From Candidatus Aenigmatarchaeota archaeon (GTDB lineage Archaea > Aenigmatarchaeota > Aenigmatarchaeia > PWEA01 > B50-G16), in NCBI GenBank assembly GCA_003663345.1, contig QMZU01000031.1:1-7681 (forward strand): 7,681 nucleotides of DNA, in the 5' to 3' direction. Positions 1 to 5,443 of this stretch are shown one piece after another. Both the position numbers and the translations under genes were made by a program. The notes under the pieces were generated by a model. It was not told where the DNA came from, made no database searches, and saw nothing but the letters and a program-made list of their open reading frames with translations. The first letter of the stretch is position 1. Each line of letters starts with the position of its first letter.

Positions 1-414
1 CTGTTCAGGTGCATAGGCCTGAGATCCCCAGTGGGAAGAGAAGACCCCGTAGAGCTTTACTGCAGCTTGCCGTTGTGGTGCGGTTTCTCTTGTAGAGCGT
101 AGGCAGGAGCTGTCGAAGCCTGGACGCCAGTTCAGGTGGAGGCGCCAATGGAACACTGCCCTTGAGAGACTGTACCACTAACTCCGGAAGGAGGACAGCG
201 GTTGGTGGGCAGTTTGACTGGGGCGGTACGCTCTTGACAAGGTATCAAGAGCGCCCAAAGGTCAGCTCAGTCCGGTCAGAAATCGGACGTAGAGTGCAAG
301 AGCAAAAGCTGGCTTGACTGGACCTAGAACAACAACAGGTCCAGCTCCGAAAGGATGGTCTAGCGATACCTCGAGGCCCATTGATAGGGCCCGGGGACGC
401 CAGAAAAGCTACCT

Positions 415-480
415 CGGGGATAATTGGGTCGTGGCGGCCGAAAGCCCATATTGACGCCGCGCGTTGCTACTTCGCTGTCG
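415..480 (+). other. Peptidyl-transferase ring segment with non-consensus residues
   Basis: This covers E. coli positions about 2443-2508 and aligns without gaps. Catalytic A2451 is at 423, and U2504, G2505 and U2506 at 476-478 are kept. C2452 is read as T at 424, and A2503 as C at 475. U2473 and U2474, part of the widely shared GUUCAUA, are both C at 445-446. U2453 (425) and U2499 (471) match the eukaryotic state and are not unusual. Helix 89 pairs well (GCGGC with GCCGC at its end), so this does not look like a decayed copy. Confidence 0.8.
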
Positions 481-626
481 GCTCATCTCCTCCTGGCCCT
501 GCACTAGGGGCCAAGGGTGGGGGTGTTCACCCATCAAAGAGGTACGTTAGCTGGGTTTAGAACGTCGTGAGACAGTTTGGACTATATCTACTGGGGATGT
601 TGGTCGTCTGAGAGAAAGGAGGGGTC

Positions 627-638
627 AGTACGAAAGGA
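627..638 (+). other. Sarcin-ricin loop with GAAA instead of GAGA tetraloop
   Basis: The loop reads AGTACGAAAGGA where the near-universal sequence is AGTACGAGAGGA. The ricin target A2660 is at 633. The next base, G2661, is A at 634. The C2658-G2663 closing pair (631, 636) is kept and GAAA is still a GNRA tetraloop, so the fold should survive. The flanking stem GGGGT/ACCCT is intact with the usual asymmetric internal loop. This loop anchors translation GTPases such as EF-2 and EF-1A on the ribosome. Confidence 0.85.
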
Positions 639-862
639 ACACCCTTCCGGCGCCTCTGGTCTACCGGTTGTCCGACAGGGCATCGCCGGGCAGCTACGCG
701 CCAAAGGATAAGGGCTGAAAGCATCTAAGCCCGAAGCCTGTCTCAAAAATAGACGGCCTAGGCTCTCCTAGAAGAGGAGGTTGATAGGCTGGGGATGTAA
801 GCTGCGAGGCAACGAGCAGCTCAGTCCGCCAGTACTAATCGCCATCTGCATGGATCTGGGCG

Positions 863-967
863 CGGACTATTCCTGGGTCTGGGTCTCAGAAGGTCTCTGG
901 CTCTGGCACGGTTCCATTTCTCCAGAATCGGAAACTTTAAATATTGTAAACTATATTTAACAATATT
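863..967 (+). promoter_or_regulatory. Pre-rRNA trailer and promoter of the ATPase gene
   Basis: This gap holds the 3' trailer of the rRNA transcript and a promoter. No 5S rRNA or tRNA can fit or be recognised in it. The first part is rich in CTGGGTCT-like sequence and is presumably part of the rRNA processing stem, whose other half lies upstream of the window. An archaeal TATA-like box, CTTTAAATA, is at 935-943, about 29 bases before the ATG at 968, so the mRNA would start at or next to the start codon (leaderless). A second AT-rich stretch at 952-959 is too close to the ATG to be the box. No clear terminator hairpin is seen. Confidence 0.55.
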
Positions 968-2284
968 ATGAAAAATCGAAAAGAAAAATTAAGGATTTAC
1001 ATAGAAGAGGAGAGAGAGAGATTAGTGGAAGGGTTGAAGGAGAGGGAGGTTGGACTCAAACTTGAGACGGAACTCATAAACGACATAATCGGTCCAAGAA
1101 GGTCAGGCAAGACCTCCCTGATGAGACTTGAGATACAAAGACTCCTGAGAAGTGTGGAAAGAGAGAGAATAATATACTTAAATTTTGAGAGTAGAAGAAT
1201 ACTTCCTTTAACACCCGAATACTTCAACGATATCATTGAGATAATATATGAAACAGGTGCTTTGAAACTTGGCAAGGTGTACCTCTTCTTGGATGAGGTT
1301 CAAAGAATAGATGGATGGGAGAGATATGTAAGAAGCATCTATGATGAGTTCAAGGGAAGAATAAAAATATTCATCTCTGGCTCATCCTCAAAATTAACAA
1401 AATCCAAACTGAGTCATCTCCTCAGTGGTAGACATCTCACAACAACAGTCTTCCCGCTGAACTTCAGGGAGTATCTGAATTTTAATGATGTGGATTTTGA
1501 AGGACCATTCACAGAGGAGAGGGAGAGCCTGATTAAAAAGCATCTCAAGGATTATCTCACGTATGGAGGGTTCCCAGAGGTTGTTCTCACAAAGAATGAG
1601 GAACTCATCGAAACCCTCTTCATCGATATAATCAACAGAGACATCCTTCCTCATGTCAGAAACAGGGAGATACTGGAGGATGTGGCTTATTTTCTGTGTA
1701 CCAACGCATCCAAACTCACGAGTTTTTCAAAACTAACAAAACTCTTAAAAAGTAGAGGAGTGAAAATATCCGTCCCAACACTGGAAAAATACTTCACTCT
1801 CATGAAGGATAGTTTTCTTTTCTTCGACTCCAAGATATTTTCTTATAAGGTGAAGGACCAATTACAGCACCCCAGAAAGATATACTGTGTAGACACGGGC
1901 TTCATAAATTATTTTGGCTTCAAATTCTCTGAGGATGCTGGCAGGTTGATGGAAAACCTGATTGGGATGGAGCTTTTCAAAACTTCCTATAACAGGCCAA
2001 AGTTTAAGGTGTTCTACTTCAAAGACCTTCATGGAAAGGAGGTGGATTTTGTTCTCAAGGAAGGGGGAAAAGTAAAGGGGTTGATTCAGGTATGCTATGA
2101 CATATACGATTCTGAAACAAAGAAAAGAGAGATAAAGGCGCTGATTAAAGCAGGTGAGGAGCTGAGATGCAGAAACCTTTCTGTAATAACATGGGAAGAT
2201 GAAGGAGAAGAGATGGTGAATGGGAAAGTGATAAGGTTCATTCCGTTATGGAAGTGGCTGATAAGAGAGGCTCCACACTTTTGA
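968..2284 (+). CDS. AAA_14/DUF4143-type P-loop ATPase
   Basis: This is a 438-residue cytoplasmic ATPase of the archaeal/bacterial AAA_14 plus DUF4143 architecture. The Walker A motif GPRRSGKTS is at residues 42-50, Walker B VYLFLDE at 104-110 (D109, E110), and a sensor-1-like ISGSSSKL at 136-143. Family motifs follow: LLSGRHLTTTVFPLNFREYL at 151-170 and YLTYGGFPEVV at 196-206. The C-terminal domain (about 325-435) resembles a PD-(D/E)xK nuclease fold, with E330, E358-V-D360 and Q374, but Q replaces the usual final catalytic Lys context, so cleavage activity is uncertain. Length is normal for the family. The role of the family is not established; it is often multi-copy and sporadic in archaea. 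It sits between 23S and RNase P RNA genes with no obvious link to either, uses its own promoter, and looks somewhat more A+T-rich than its neighbours, so it may be a mobile cargo-like gene. Confidence 0.9.
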   Translation: MKNRKEKLRIYIEEERERLVEGLKEREVGLKLETELINDIIGPRRSGKTSLMRLEIQRLLRSVERERIIYLNFESRRILPLTPEYFNDIIEIIYETGALKLGKVYLFLDEVQRIDGWERYVRSIYDEFKGRIKIFISGSSSKLTKSKLSHLLSGRHLTTTVFPLNFREYLNFNDVDFEGPFTEERESLIKKHLKDYLTYGGFPEVVLTKNEELIETLFIDIINRDILPHVRNREILEDVAYFLCTNASKLTSFSKLTKLLKSRGVKISVPTLEKYFTLMKDSFLFFDSKIFSYKVKDQLQHPRKIYCVDTGFINYFGFKFSEDAGRLMENLIGMELFKTSYNRPKFKVFYFKDLHGKEVDFVLKEGGKVKGLIQVCYDIYDSETKKREIKALIKAGEELRCRNLSVITWEDEGEEMVNGKVIRFIPLWKWLIREAPHF

Positions 2285-2287
2285 TAT

Positions 2288-2303
2288 CAAAAGATTTATA
2301 TAC
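2288..2303 (+). promoter_or_regulatory. BRE/TATA promoter of RNase P RNA
   Basis: A purine-rich BRE-like AAAAGA precedes the TATA box TTTATATAC at 2295-2303. The box centre is about 26 bases before the first base pair of the RNase P P1 helix (2324-2326). That is the expected archaeal spacing, so the box and the RNA 5' end support each other. Confidence 0.75.
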
Positions 2304-2323
2304 CTTTAAAGCGACCTTTCTAA

Positions 2324-2682
2324 CTGGAGTGTGAGTTGGAGGTCGACTGCCGGCCGATGCGGATGAAGACCCTATCCCCGAAAGGGAGGGGTTTTGATTG
2401 ATGGCCGAGGAAGCTCCGCCCACCCGTTCAGGCAGCATGGCGCCGAAAGGCGCTGGCTCGAGAGGGCCAGCCGGGGATCAGAAACGATATCACCCTTCCC
2501 CTAGCGATGCAAGCTCAAGGGAGGGTTGATTGAAACGGCCCCGGACATGTGGTGCAAGACCAAGTAGGCTGGATGACGGCAGGACAGCGGGTAGGTCGCT
2601 CAGACGAATGTCGACGGAGACCATTAGGCGCAAGCCAATGATGGTCGAACAGAAGGCGGGCTACTCCCAACACACACTCCAC
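2324..2682 (+). ncRNA. rnpB: RNase P RNA (archaeal type A)
   Basis: This is the catalytic RNA of RNase P, which removes 5' leaders from precursor tRNAs. The ends form the P1 helix: GGAGTGTGAGTTGG at 2326-2339 pairs with CCAACACACACTCC at 2667-2680 with one mismatch. The P4 core is complete. CR-I GAGGAAGCTCCGCC (2407-2420) pairs with GGCGGGCT of CR-V (ACAGAAGGCGGGCTA, 2649-2663) if one U is bulged, exactly like the universally bulged U69 of E. coli. The central GAAACGGCC and GGTGCAAGACCAAGTAGG (2532-2568) are the usual archaeal P10/P11 neighbourhood. Two hairpins capped by GAAA (near 2370-2397 and 2433-2458) fit P3 and a P12-like position. About 359 nucleotides is typical of archaeal type A. 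Its helper proteins (Pop5, Rpp30 and others) are not in the window. Confidence 0.95.
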
Positions 2683-2686
2683 TATC

Positions 2687-2691
2687 GGTGG
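2687..2691 (+). promoter_or_regulatory. Ribosome binding site of the Sec61-beta gene
   Basis: GGTGG lies 5 bases before the ATG at 2697 and matches the archaeal anti-Shine-Dalgarno end. It lies just after RNase P helix P1, so translation of this gene implies a transcript passing through or trimmed at the RNase P RNA. Confidence 0.6.
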
Positions 2692-2696
2692 TTCAA

Positions 2697-2858
2697 ATGG
2701 TGAGGCAGAAGGATAAGGTGAGGATGCCGGCCGGTGTTGCCGGGCTGACCATGTACTTCGAGGATAGCCCTGAGGTCGTGCGGCTGAAGCCAGAATACAT
2801 AGTGGGTATAGTCATCGCGCTCCTGATAGTTGAAGCGTATCTGTACTTTTTCTTCTGA
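2697..2858 (+). CDS. Preprotein translocase Sec61-beta subunit (SecG)
   Basis: This 53-residue protein is the small, tail-anchored beta subunit of the SecYE-beta protein-conducting channel in the cytoplasmic membrane. The N-terminal half is cytosolic and basic, with the family pattern MPAGVAGLTMYFEDSPEVVRLKP (shown here as MPAGVAGLTMYFEDS at 10-24, then KPEY at 31-34), close to the archaeal 'sGaGLiryFdEe...iklkPe' signature. A single membrane helix spans about residues 35-53 and runs to the C-terminus, YLYFFF. Length and topology match the family. The start ATG has GGTGG at good spacing. It lies 14 bases after the RNase P RNA and no TATA box separates them, so the two are probably cotranscribed. 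The channel would export the surface proteins encoded downstream, though that is a general role. Confidence 0.93.
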   Translation: MVRQKDKVRMPAGVAGLTMYFEDSPEVVRLKPEYIVGIVIALLIVEAYLYFFF

Positions 2859-2865
2859 GAAATAA

Positions 2866-2875
2866 TCTTTTTAAC
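2866..2875 (+). promoter_or_regulatory. TATA box of the zinc-finger KaiC-like gene
   Basis: TCTTTTTAAC is centred about 25 bases before the ATG at 2895, so the transcript would be leaderless. The T run just after the Sec61-beta stop could also help end the upstream transcript, since archaeal termination can need only a U-rich tract. Confidence 0.55.
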
Positions 2876-2894
2876 AACCGAAATCAATTATCTA

Positions 2895-3674
2895 ATGAAT
2901 ACTATGCCCTTCAAATGTCCGGAATGCGGAAAGAGTTTCAGTTCAAAGAGAGCACTCAGGATACATGAAACTGAGAGCCATATAAAAATCAAGAGAGCAC
3001 CCACAGGCGTTCCTGGAATGGATGAGATACTCTTTGGTGGTATACCTGAAAGCAGTCTGGTTCTTCTGGCCGGGACCTGCGGAACAGGGAAAACAACATT
3101 CGGGTTCCAGTTCCTTCTGGAAGGAGCGAAGAGAGGCGAGCCCGGAGTTTATATCTCCCTTGAGGAGGAACCCGAAAGGCTGGTGAGGGATGCGAGAAGA
3201 ATAGGACTGGACATAAAGTGTTATGTGGATGACGGAACAATACAGGTGATAAGACCCGAATTATACAGATACGATTCACTGGTTAATGAGATAGAGACAT
3301 CGATACATAGGACAAAAGCGAAGAGGCTGGTGATAGATTCGATAACGATTCTTGGCTCCTATTTTCGGGACCCCTTTGAATTGAGAAGGAATATTCTGGA
3401 TATGAACAGACTCCTGAAAAGACTGAACGTCACGACCCTTGCTGTGTCAGAGATAGAGGAGGGCTCTGAGAAACTCTCGCGCTTTGGTGTTGAGGAGTTC
3501 TCGGTGGATGGAGTGATAATACTCTACTACATAAAACACGGAAACACCTTCATAAGAGCGGTTTCAGTGAGGAAGATGAGAAGCTCGAACCACTCAATGA
3601 AGATACATCCCATAGTGATAAGGGATGGTGGAATAGAGGTCTTCCCATCGGAGGAGGTATTTGCAGACATCTAG
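2895..3674 (+). CDS. KaiC-like RecA-superfamily ATPase with N-terminal C2H2 zinc finger
   Basis: This is a 259-residue single-domain KaiC-family ATPase with an added zinc finger. Residues 6-29 form a textbook C2H2 finger, C8-x2-C11-x12-H24-x4-H29, with F15 and L21 at the core positions. The KaiC domain starts at about 35 (TGVPGMDEILFGGIPESS). Walker A is GTCGTGKTT (60-68), followed by SLEEEPER (89-96) with the paired glutamates expected to activate water, and Walker B RLVIDSI (144-150, D148). Residues important for ATP hydrolysis are present, so it is probably active. Such archaeal proteins are poorly characterised; some relatives act as signalling or assembly switches (ArlH in the archaellum). 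Placement 38 bases before a pilin operon on the same strand makes a regulatory or assembly link plausible. M4 is an alternative start, but the TATA spacing favours the first ATG. Confidence 0.9.
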   Translation: MNTMPFKCPECGKSFSSKRALRIHETESHIKIKRAPTGVPGMDEILFGGIPESSLVLLAGTCGTGKTTFGFQFLLEGAKRGEPGVYISLEEEPERLVRDARRIGLDIKCYVDDGTIQVIRPELYRYDSLVNEIETSIHRTKAKRLVIDSITILGSYFRDPFELRRNILDMNRLLKRLNVTTLAVSEIEEGSEKLSRFGVEEFSVDGVIILYYIKHGNTFIRAVSVRKMRSSNHSMKIHPIVIRDGGIEVFPSEEVFADI

Positions 3675-3685
3675 GGAAAACCTAT

Positions 3686-3694
3686 TTCTTTAAC
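3686..3694 (+). promoter_or_regulatory. TATA box of the pilin operon
   Basis: TTCTTTAAC lies about 23 bases before the ATG at 3713, so the first pilin mRNA should be leaderless. The 38-base gap between genes also allows readthrough from the KaiC-like gene. Confidence 0.5.
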
Positions 3695-3712
3695 CCTGTT
3701 AAATATTCTCTT

Positions 3713-4117
3713 ATGAAGGGACAGACAGCCCTTGAATACATGATCATAACAGGAATAACACTCGGAATAATAATTCCACTCTTCCTCTTCATCAATTCAT
3801 ACGCCTACTCAACAAACCTTGACCTGAAGATAAGAGGTTTGGAAAGCTCTCTGGAGGAACTGGCACAGAACAGTAAACTTGTTTACTCTCAGGGATACCC
3901 TGCAAAGATAACATCAAGAATAGAGATACCTAATGGTGTTCTCTACTCGAACGTAACCCAGGATATGTTCGTGGTGGGGGTGATGACACCATCAGGAAAA
4001 GTTGATATAATCGCCATCAGTGAAGCACCCCTTAATGGTTCTCTACCTCAAACACCAGGTACACATAAGGTATATCTGCAGATGACAAGTGAGGGGTATG
4101 TGAATGTTACGTACTAA
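3713..4117 (+). CDS. Type IV pilin-like protein with class III signal peptide
   Basis: This 134-residue secreted pilin-like protein begins MKG|QTALEYMIITGI. That matches the archaeal class III signal peptide: a basic, very short leader, cleavage expected between G3 and Q4 by an EppA/PibD-type peptidase, Q at +1 and the conserved Glu at +5. The hydrophobic stretch (about residues 9-29) would form the pilus core helix. The rest is a small, mostly beta-rich head with one NVT sequon near residue 80 and another, NGS, near 108. No specific pilin subfamily is recognised. Its stop overlaps the start of the next pilin-like gene by 14 bases. The start is fixed by the leader motif and the upstream TATA box. 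It is probably a structural or minor subunit of a pilus-like filament. Confidence 0.85.
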   Translation: MKGQTALEYMIITGITLGIIIPLFLFINSYAYSTNLDLKIRGLESSLEELAQNSKLVYSQGYPAKITSRIEIPNGVLYSNVTQDMFVVGVMTPSGKVDIIAISEAPLNGSLPQTPGTHKVYLQMTSEGYVNVTY

Positions 4118-4505
4118 GTCCCAGGTCTCACTCGAACTCATGGCTTTCACGGGAATAATAATGCTCATGCTCGTAATGTACACACCGATATTCTGGCAGC
4201 AGGAGAGGGCCATCATATTCGAGAGGGAAGACCTGATAGGGAACGCAATAGCACTCTCGATTGAAAAGGAGGTAAACACCGCAGTGAGGTTCGGTTCAGG
4301 ATACAGCCGGAATTTCACACTCCCTGAAAGGATACTTTCCAAGGACTATAATATAACGATATACAACGAGTCAAGAATTCTTTCCGTGGACTGGTATGGA
4401 GGAGGTGTCAACAGACAGCTCATAACGCCAAAGATAATCGGATCGCCCTCTCCGGGGCAGAACAGAATAGAGAATGTAAACGGCGTGGTGATATTCAATG
4501 GCTAA
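4104..4505 (+). CDS. Type IV pilin-like protein with class III signal peptide, second in operon
   Basis: This 133-residue protein begins MLRTKS|QVSLELMAFTGI, a class III prepilin signal with Q at +1, S at +3 and E at +5. S replaces the usual G before the cut. A hydrophobic helix runs to about residue 29 (LMLVMYTPIFW). The globular part is short and has two sequons (NFT, NES among NITIYNES) that suggest N-glycosylation. GAGG at 4091-4094 lies 9 bases before the ATG, inside the upstream gene, so it is translated as an internal operon cistron. It overlaps the previous gene by 14 bases and the next by 8 bases. No characterised homologue is recognised; the role as a minor pilin is inferred from its leader and position. 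Confidence 0.82.
   Translation: MLRTKSQVSLELMAFTGIIMLMLVMYTPIFWQQERAIIFEREDLIGNAIALSIEKEVNTAVRFGSGYSRNFTLPERILSKDYNITIYNESRILSVDWYGGGVNRQLITPKIIGSPSPGQNRIENVNGVVIFNG
4487..4492 (+). promoter_or_regulatory. Ribosome binding site of the third pilin-like gene
   Basis: GGTGAT, a strong archaeal Shine-Dalgarno match, lies 5 bases before the ATG at 4498 and inside the preceding coding region. It supports this start and translational coupling. Confidence 0.6.
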
Positions 4506-4989
4506 AGGCCAGATATTCAGTAACGATTTCCTCCTCGCGGTCATAATATTCATGCTCATACTCACGACAATCCAGGCAACCCAGATGAAGATGTTCGAGA
4601 AGATAGACAACGACAGAGAAAAAATATATTACGAATCGCTTCTATCAAGAACTGACACCCTTATTCTTTACGAGGGATACCCGGAGTTCTGGTCACCTTC
4701 GGATGTGGAGGTGCTCGGTTTTGCTCAGGAGCCGAGTATTCTGAACGTGACCAAGATTAAGTACTTCGTGAGTATGGATTATGACAAACTCAAGGAGCTT
4801 TTAGGTGTGAGAGGAAGGGAGTTCTATGTGGAGTTCACGGACAGTGAGGGGAATGTGATATCTGATGGTGGTATTGTCTTTAAGAAGGGGAGAGATGACT
4901 GGGAGGGCGCAGAAGAGATAACCGTTGTGAGAAGAGGTGTTATTCTGAATGGAAGAGAAGCGGTGATGAAAGTGGTGACTTGGAAATAA
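4498..4989 (+). CDS. Pilin-like membrane protein with FSxD-type leader, third in operon
   Basis: This 163-residue protein begins MAKGQIFSNDFLLAVIIFMLIL. It has a basic leader and a pilin-like hydrophobic helix (about 11-27), but the acidic residue is an Asp at +6 if cut after G4, not Glu at +5. If cut after Q5 the Asp falls at +5. The same F-S-x-D motif starts the large protein at 5444. The remainder is charged, with a coiled-coil-like stretch (KMFEKIDNDREKIYYESLLSR split over 31-52) and a mixed alpha/beta tail ending in VVTWK. One sequon (NVT) is near residue 83. It is probably a minor or pseudo-pilin of the same assembly. It overlaps the upstream gene by 8 bases, and its stop directly abuts the stop of the opposite-strand gene. 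Confidence 0.8.
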   Translation: MAKGQIFSNDFLLAVIIFMLILTTIQATQMKMFEKIDNDREKIYYESLLSRTDTLILYEGYPEFWSPSDVEVLGFAQEPSILNVTKIKYFVSMDYDKLKELLGVRGREFYVEFTDSEGNVISDGGIVFKKGRDDWEGAEEITVVRRGVILNGREAVMKVVTWK

Positions 4990-5403
4990 TCAGGGACAGA
5001 TGTACTCCTCTGTGTCGTTTATCCCCATTTTCTTGAAACAGTACTTCTTCGGAATCATATTCTCACCTCCGGAAGAACCCGAGGAGCCACCACTTCTAAC
5101 CCACACTTCTTCAGCAACACTCCCAATCAAAAGTTCACACTTATCACTCTCATTGGTCTCATTACATTTGTTCTCGTTCTGCATCACCGATAACATGGAG
5201 AAGCAGATTGTTTCTTCCTCCCCCTCAAGTTCGTGACAGATGGTATCATTCTCGTTCCTATCTGCTATTTCAGCGTAACAATAGACTCTGTCAAGGCCGA
5301 GAAGGTCCTTACATTTATCAACACCTCTAAAATAATTATCGTAAACATAATATGATACTGCAAACAAGAGTATTGCTGAAATCAACAGAACAATTTTTTT
5401 CAT
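4990..5403 (-). CDS. Small membrane-anchored cysteine-rich extracellular protein
   Basis: This 137-residue protein has an N-terminal membrane helix or signal anchor (MKKIVLLISAILLFAVSYYV, 1-20) and an extracellular part with eight cysteines at 31, 42, 56, 67, 80, 89, 122 and 136. The spacing C-x10-C-x13-C-x10-C-x12-C-x8-C looks like repeated helical hairpins of the type 'C..l.....yCy.eiA' seen in short archaeal Cys-repeat proteins; disulfide pairing of neighbours is inferred. A Gly/Ser linker (105-113, GGSSGSSGG) joins the last Cys pair. Sequons NDT, NET, NES and NDT are present. I chose the ATG at 5403 rather than upstream frames because the signal anchor starts there and AGAGGG lies just before it. 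It is convergent with the pilin operon with no gap and divergent from the large VWA gene, so a link to surface assembly is likely but its function is unknown. Confidence 0.78.
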   Translation of the reverse strand: MKKIVLLISAILLFAVSYYVYDNYFRGVDKCKDLLGLDRVYCYAEIADRNENDTICHELEGEEETICFSMLSVMQNENKCNETNESDKCELLIGSVAEEVWVRSGGSSGSSGGENMIPKKYCFKKMGINDTEEYICP

Positions 5404-5443
5404 ACAACCCTCTTTTAATATATACCCCGCACATATAATCTTT
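5404..5443. promoter_or_regulatory. Divergent promoter region (40 bp)
   Basis: This short AT-rich gap serves two genes. On the plus strand, TTTAATATATA at 5414-5424 is centred about 25 bases before the ATG at 5444, giving a leaderless transcript. On the minus strand, the reverse of 5431-5440 (GATTATATGT) is about 32 bases before the ATG at 5403, giving a very short leader that contains AGAGGG. The two boxes lie within 20 bases, so the promoters probably compete or are regulated together. Confidence 0.5.

Larger units (their letters stand above)
1..862 (+). rRNA. 23S ribosomal RNA, 3' portion (partial at 5' end)
   Basis: This is the 3' third of the large-subunit rRNA, entering at about E. coli position 2020 and running through the peptidyl-transferase ring and domain VI. 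Landmarks seen are GAAGACCCCGU near 40-52, the P-loop region TTTGACTGGGGCGGT near 213-227, CGGGGATAA near 415-423, the A-loop GTGTTCACC near 523-531, GCTGGGTTTAGAACGTCGTG near 550-569, the sarcin-ricin loop at 627-638, and CTGAAAGCATCTAAGC near 715-730. G2058 (E. coli numbering) and U2453/U2499 are the archaeal/eukaryotic states. The stretch between 2454 and 2503, and between 2549 and 2602, aligns to E. coli without gaps. Several near-universal residues differ and are listed as separate findings. The 3' end is an estimate: E. coli 23S ends about 20 bases after its GTACTAAT motif, which is at 832-839 here. Confidence 0.97.

Noticed and set aside
40..50. G at E. coli position 2058 and U at 2453/2499 in the 23S rRNA
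   Set aside because: These are normal archaeal or eukaryotic states and match human 28S, so they are not part of the unusual set.
1..862. 23S segment being a pseudogene
   Set aside because: Helices, P-loop, catalytic residues and long conserved stretches are intact, and the odd residues keep local structure; not excluded, but less likely than a functional divergent rRNA.
863..967. 5S rRNA or tRNA after 23S
   Set aside because: The gap is too short for 5S and no cloverleaf or 5S consensus could be found.
2281..2290. Perfect palindrome TTGATATCAA at the ATPase stop codon, just before the RNase P TATA box
   Set aside because: Ten-base palindromes are expected several times by chance in a window of this size.
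2238..2438. Minus-strand reading frame across the ATPase end and RNase P RNA
   Set aside because: It overlaps the paired core of the RNase P RNA, has no protein motif, and no promoter or binding site at its start.
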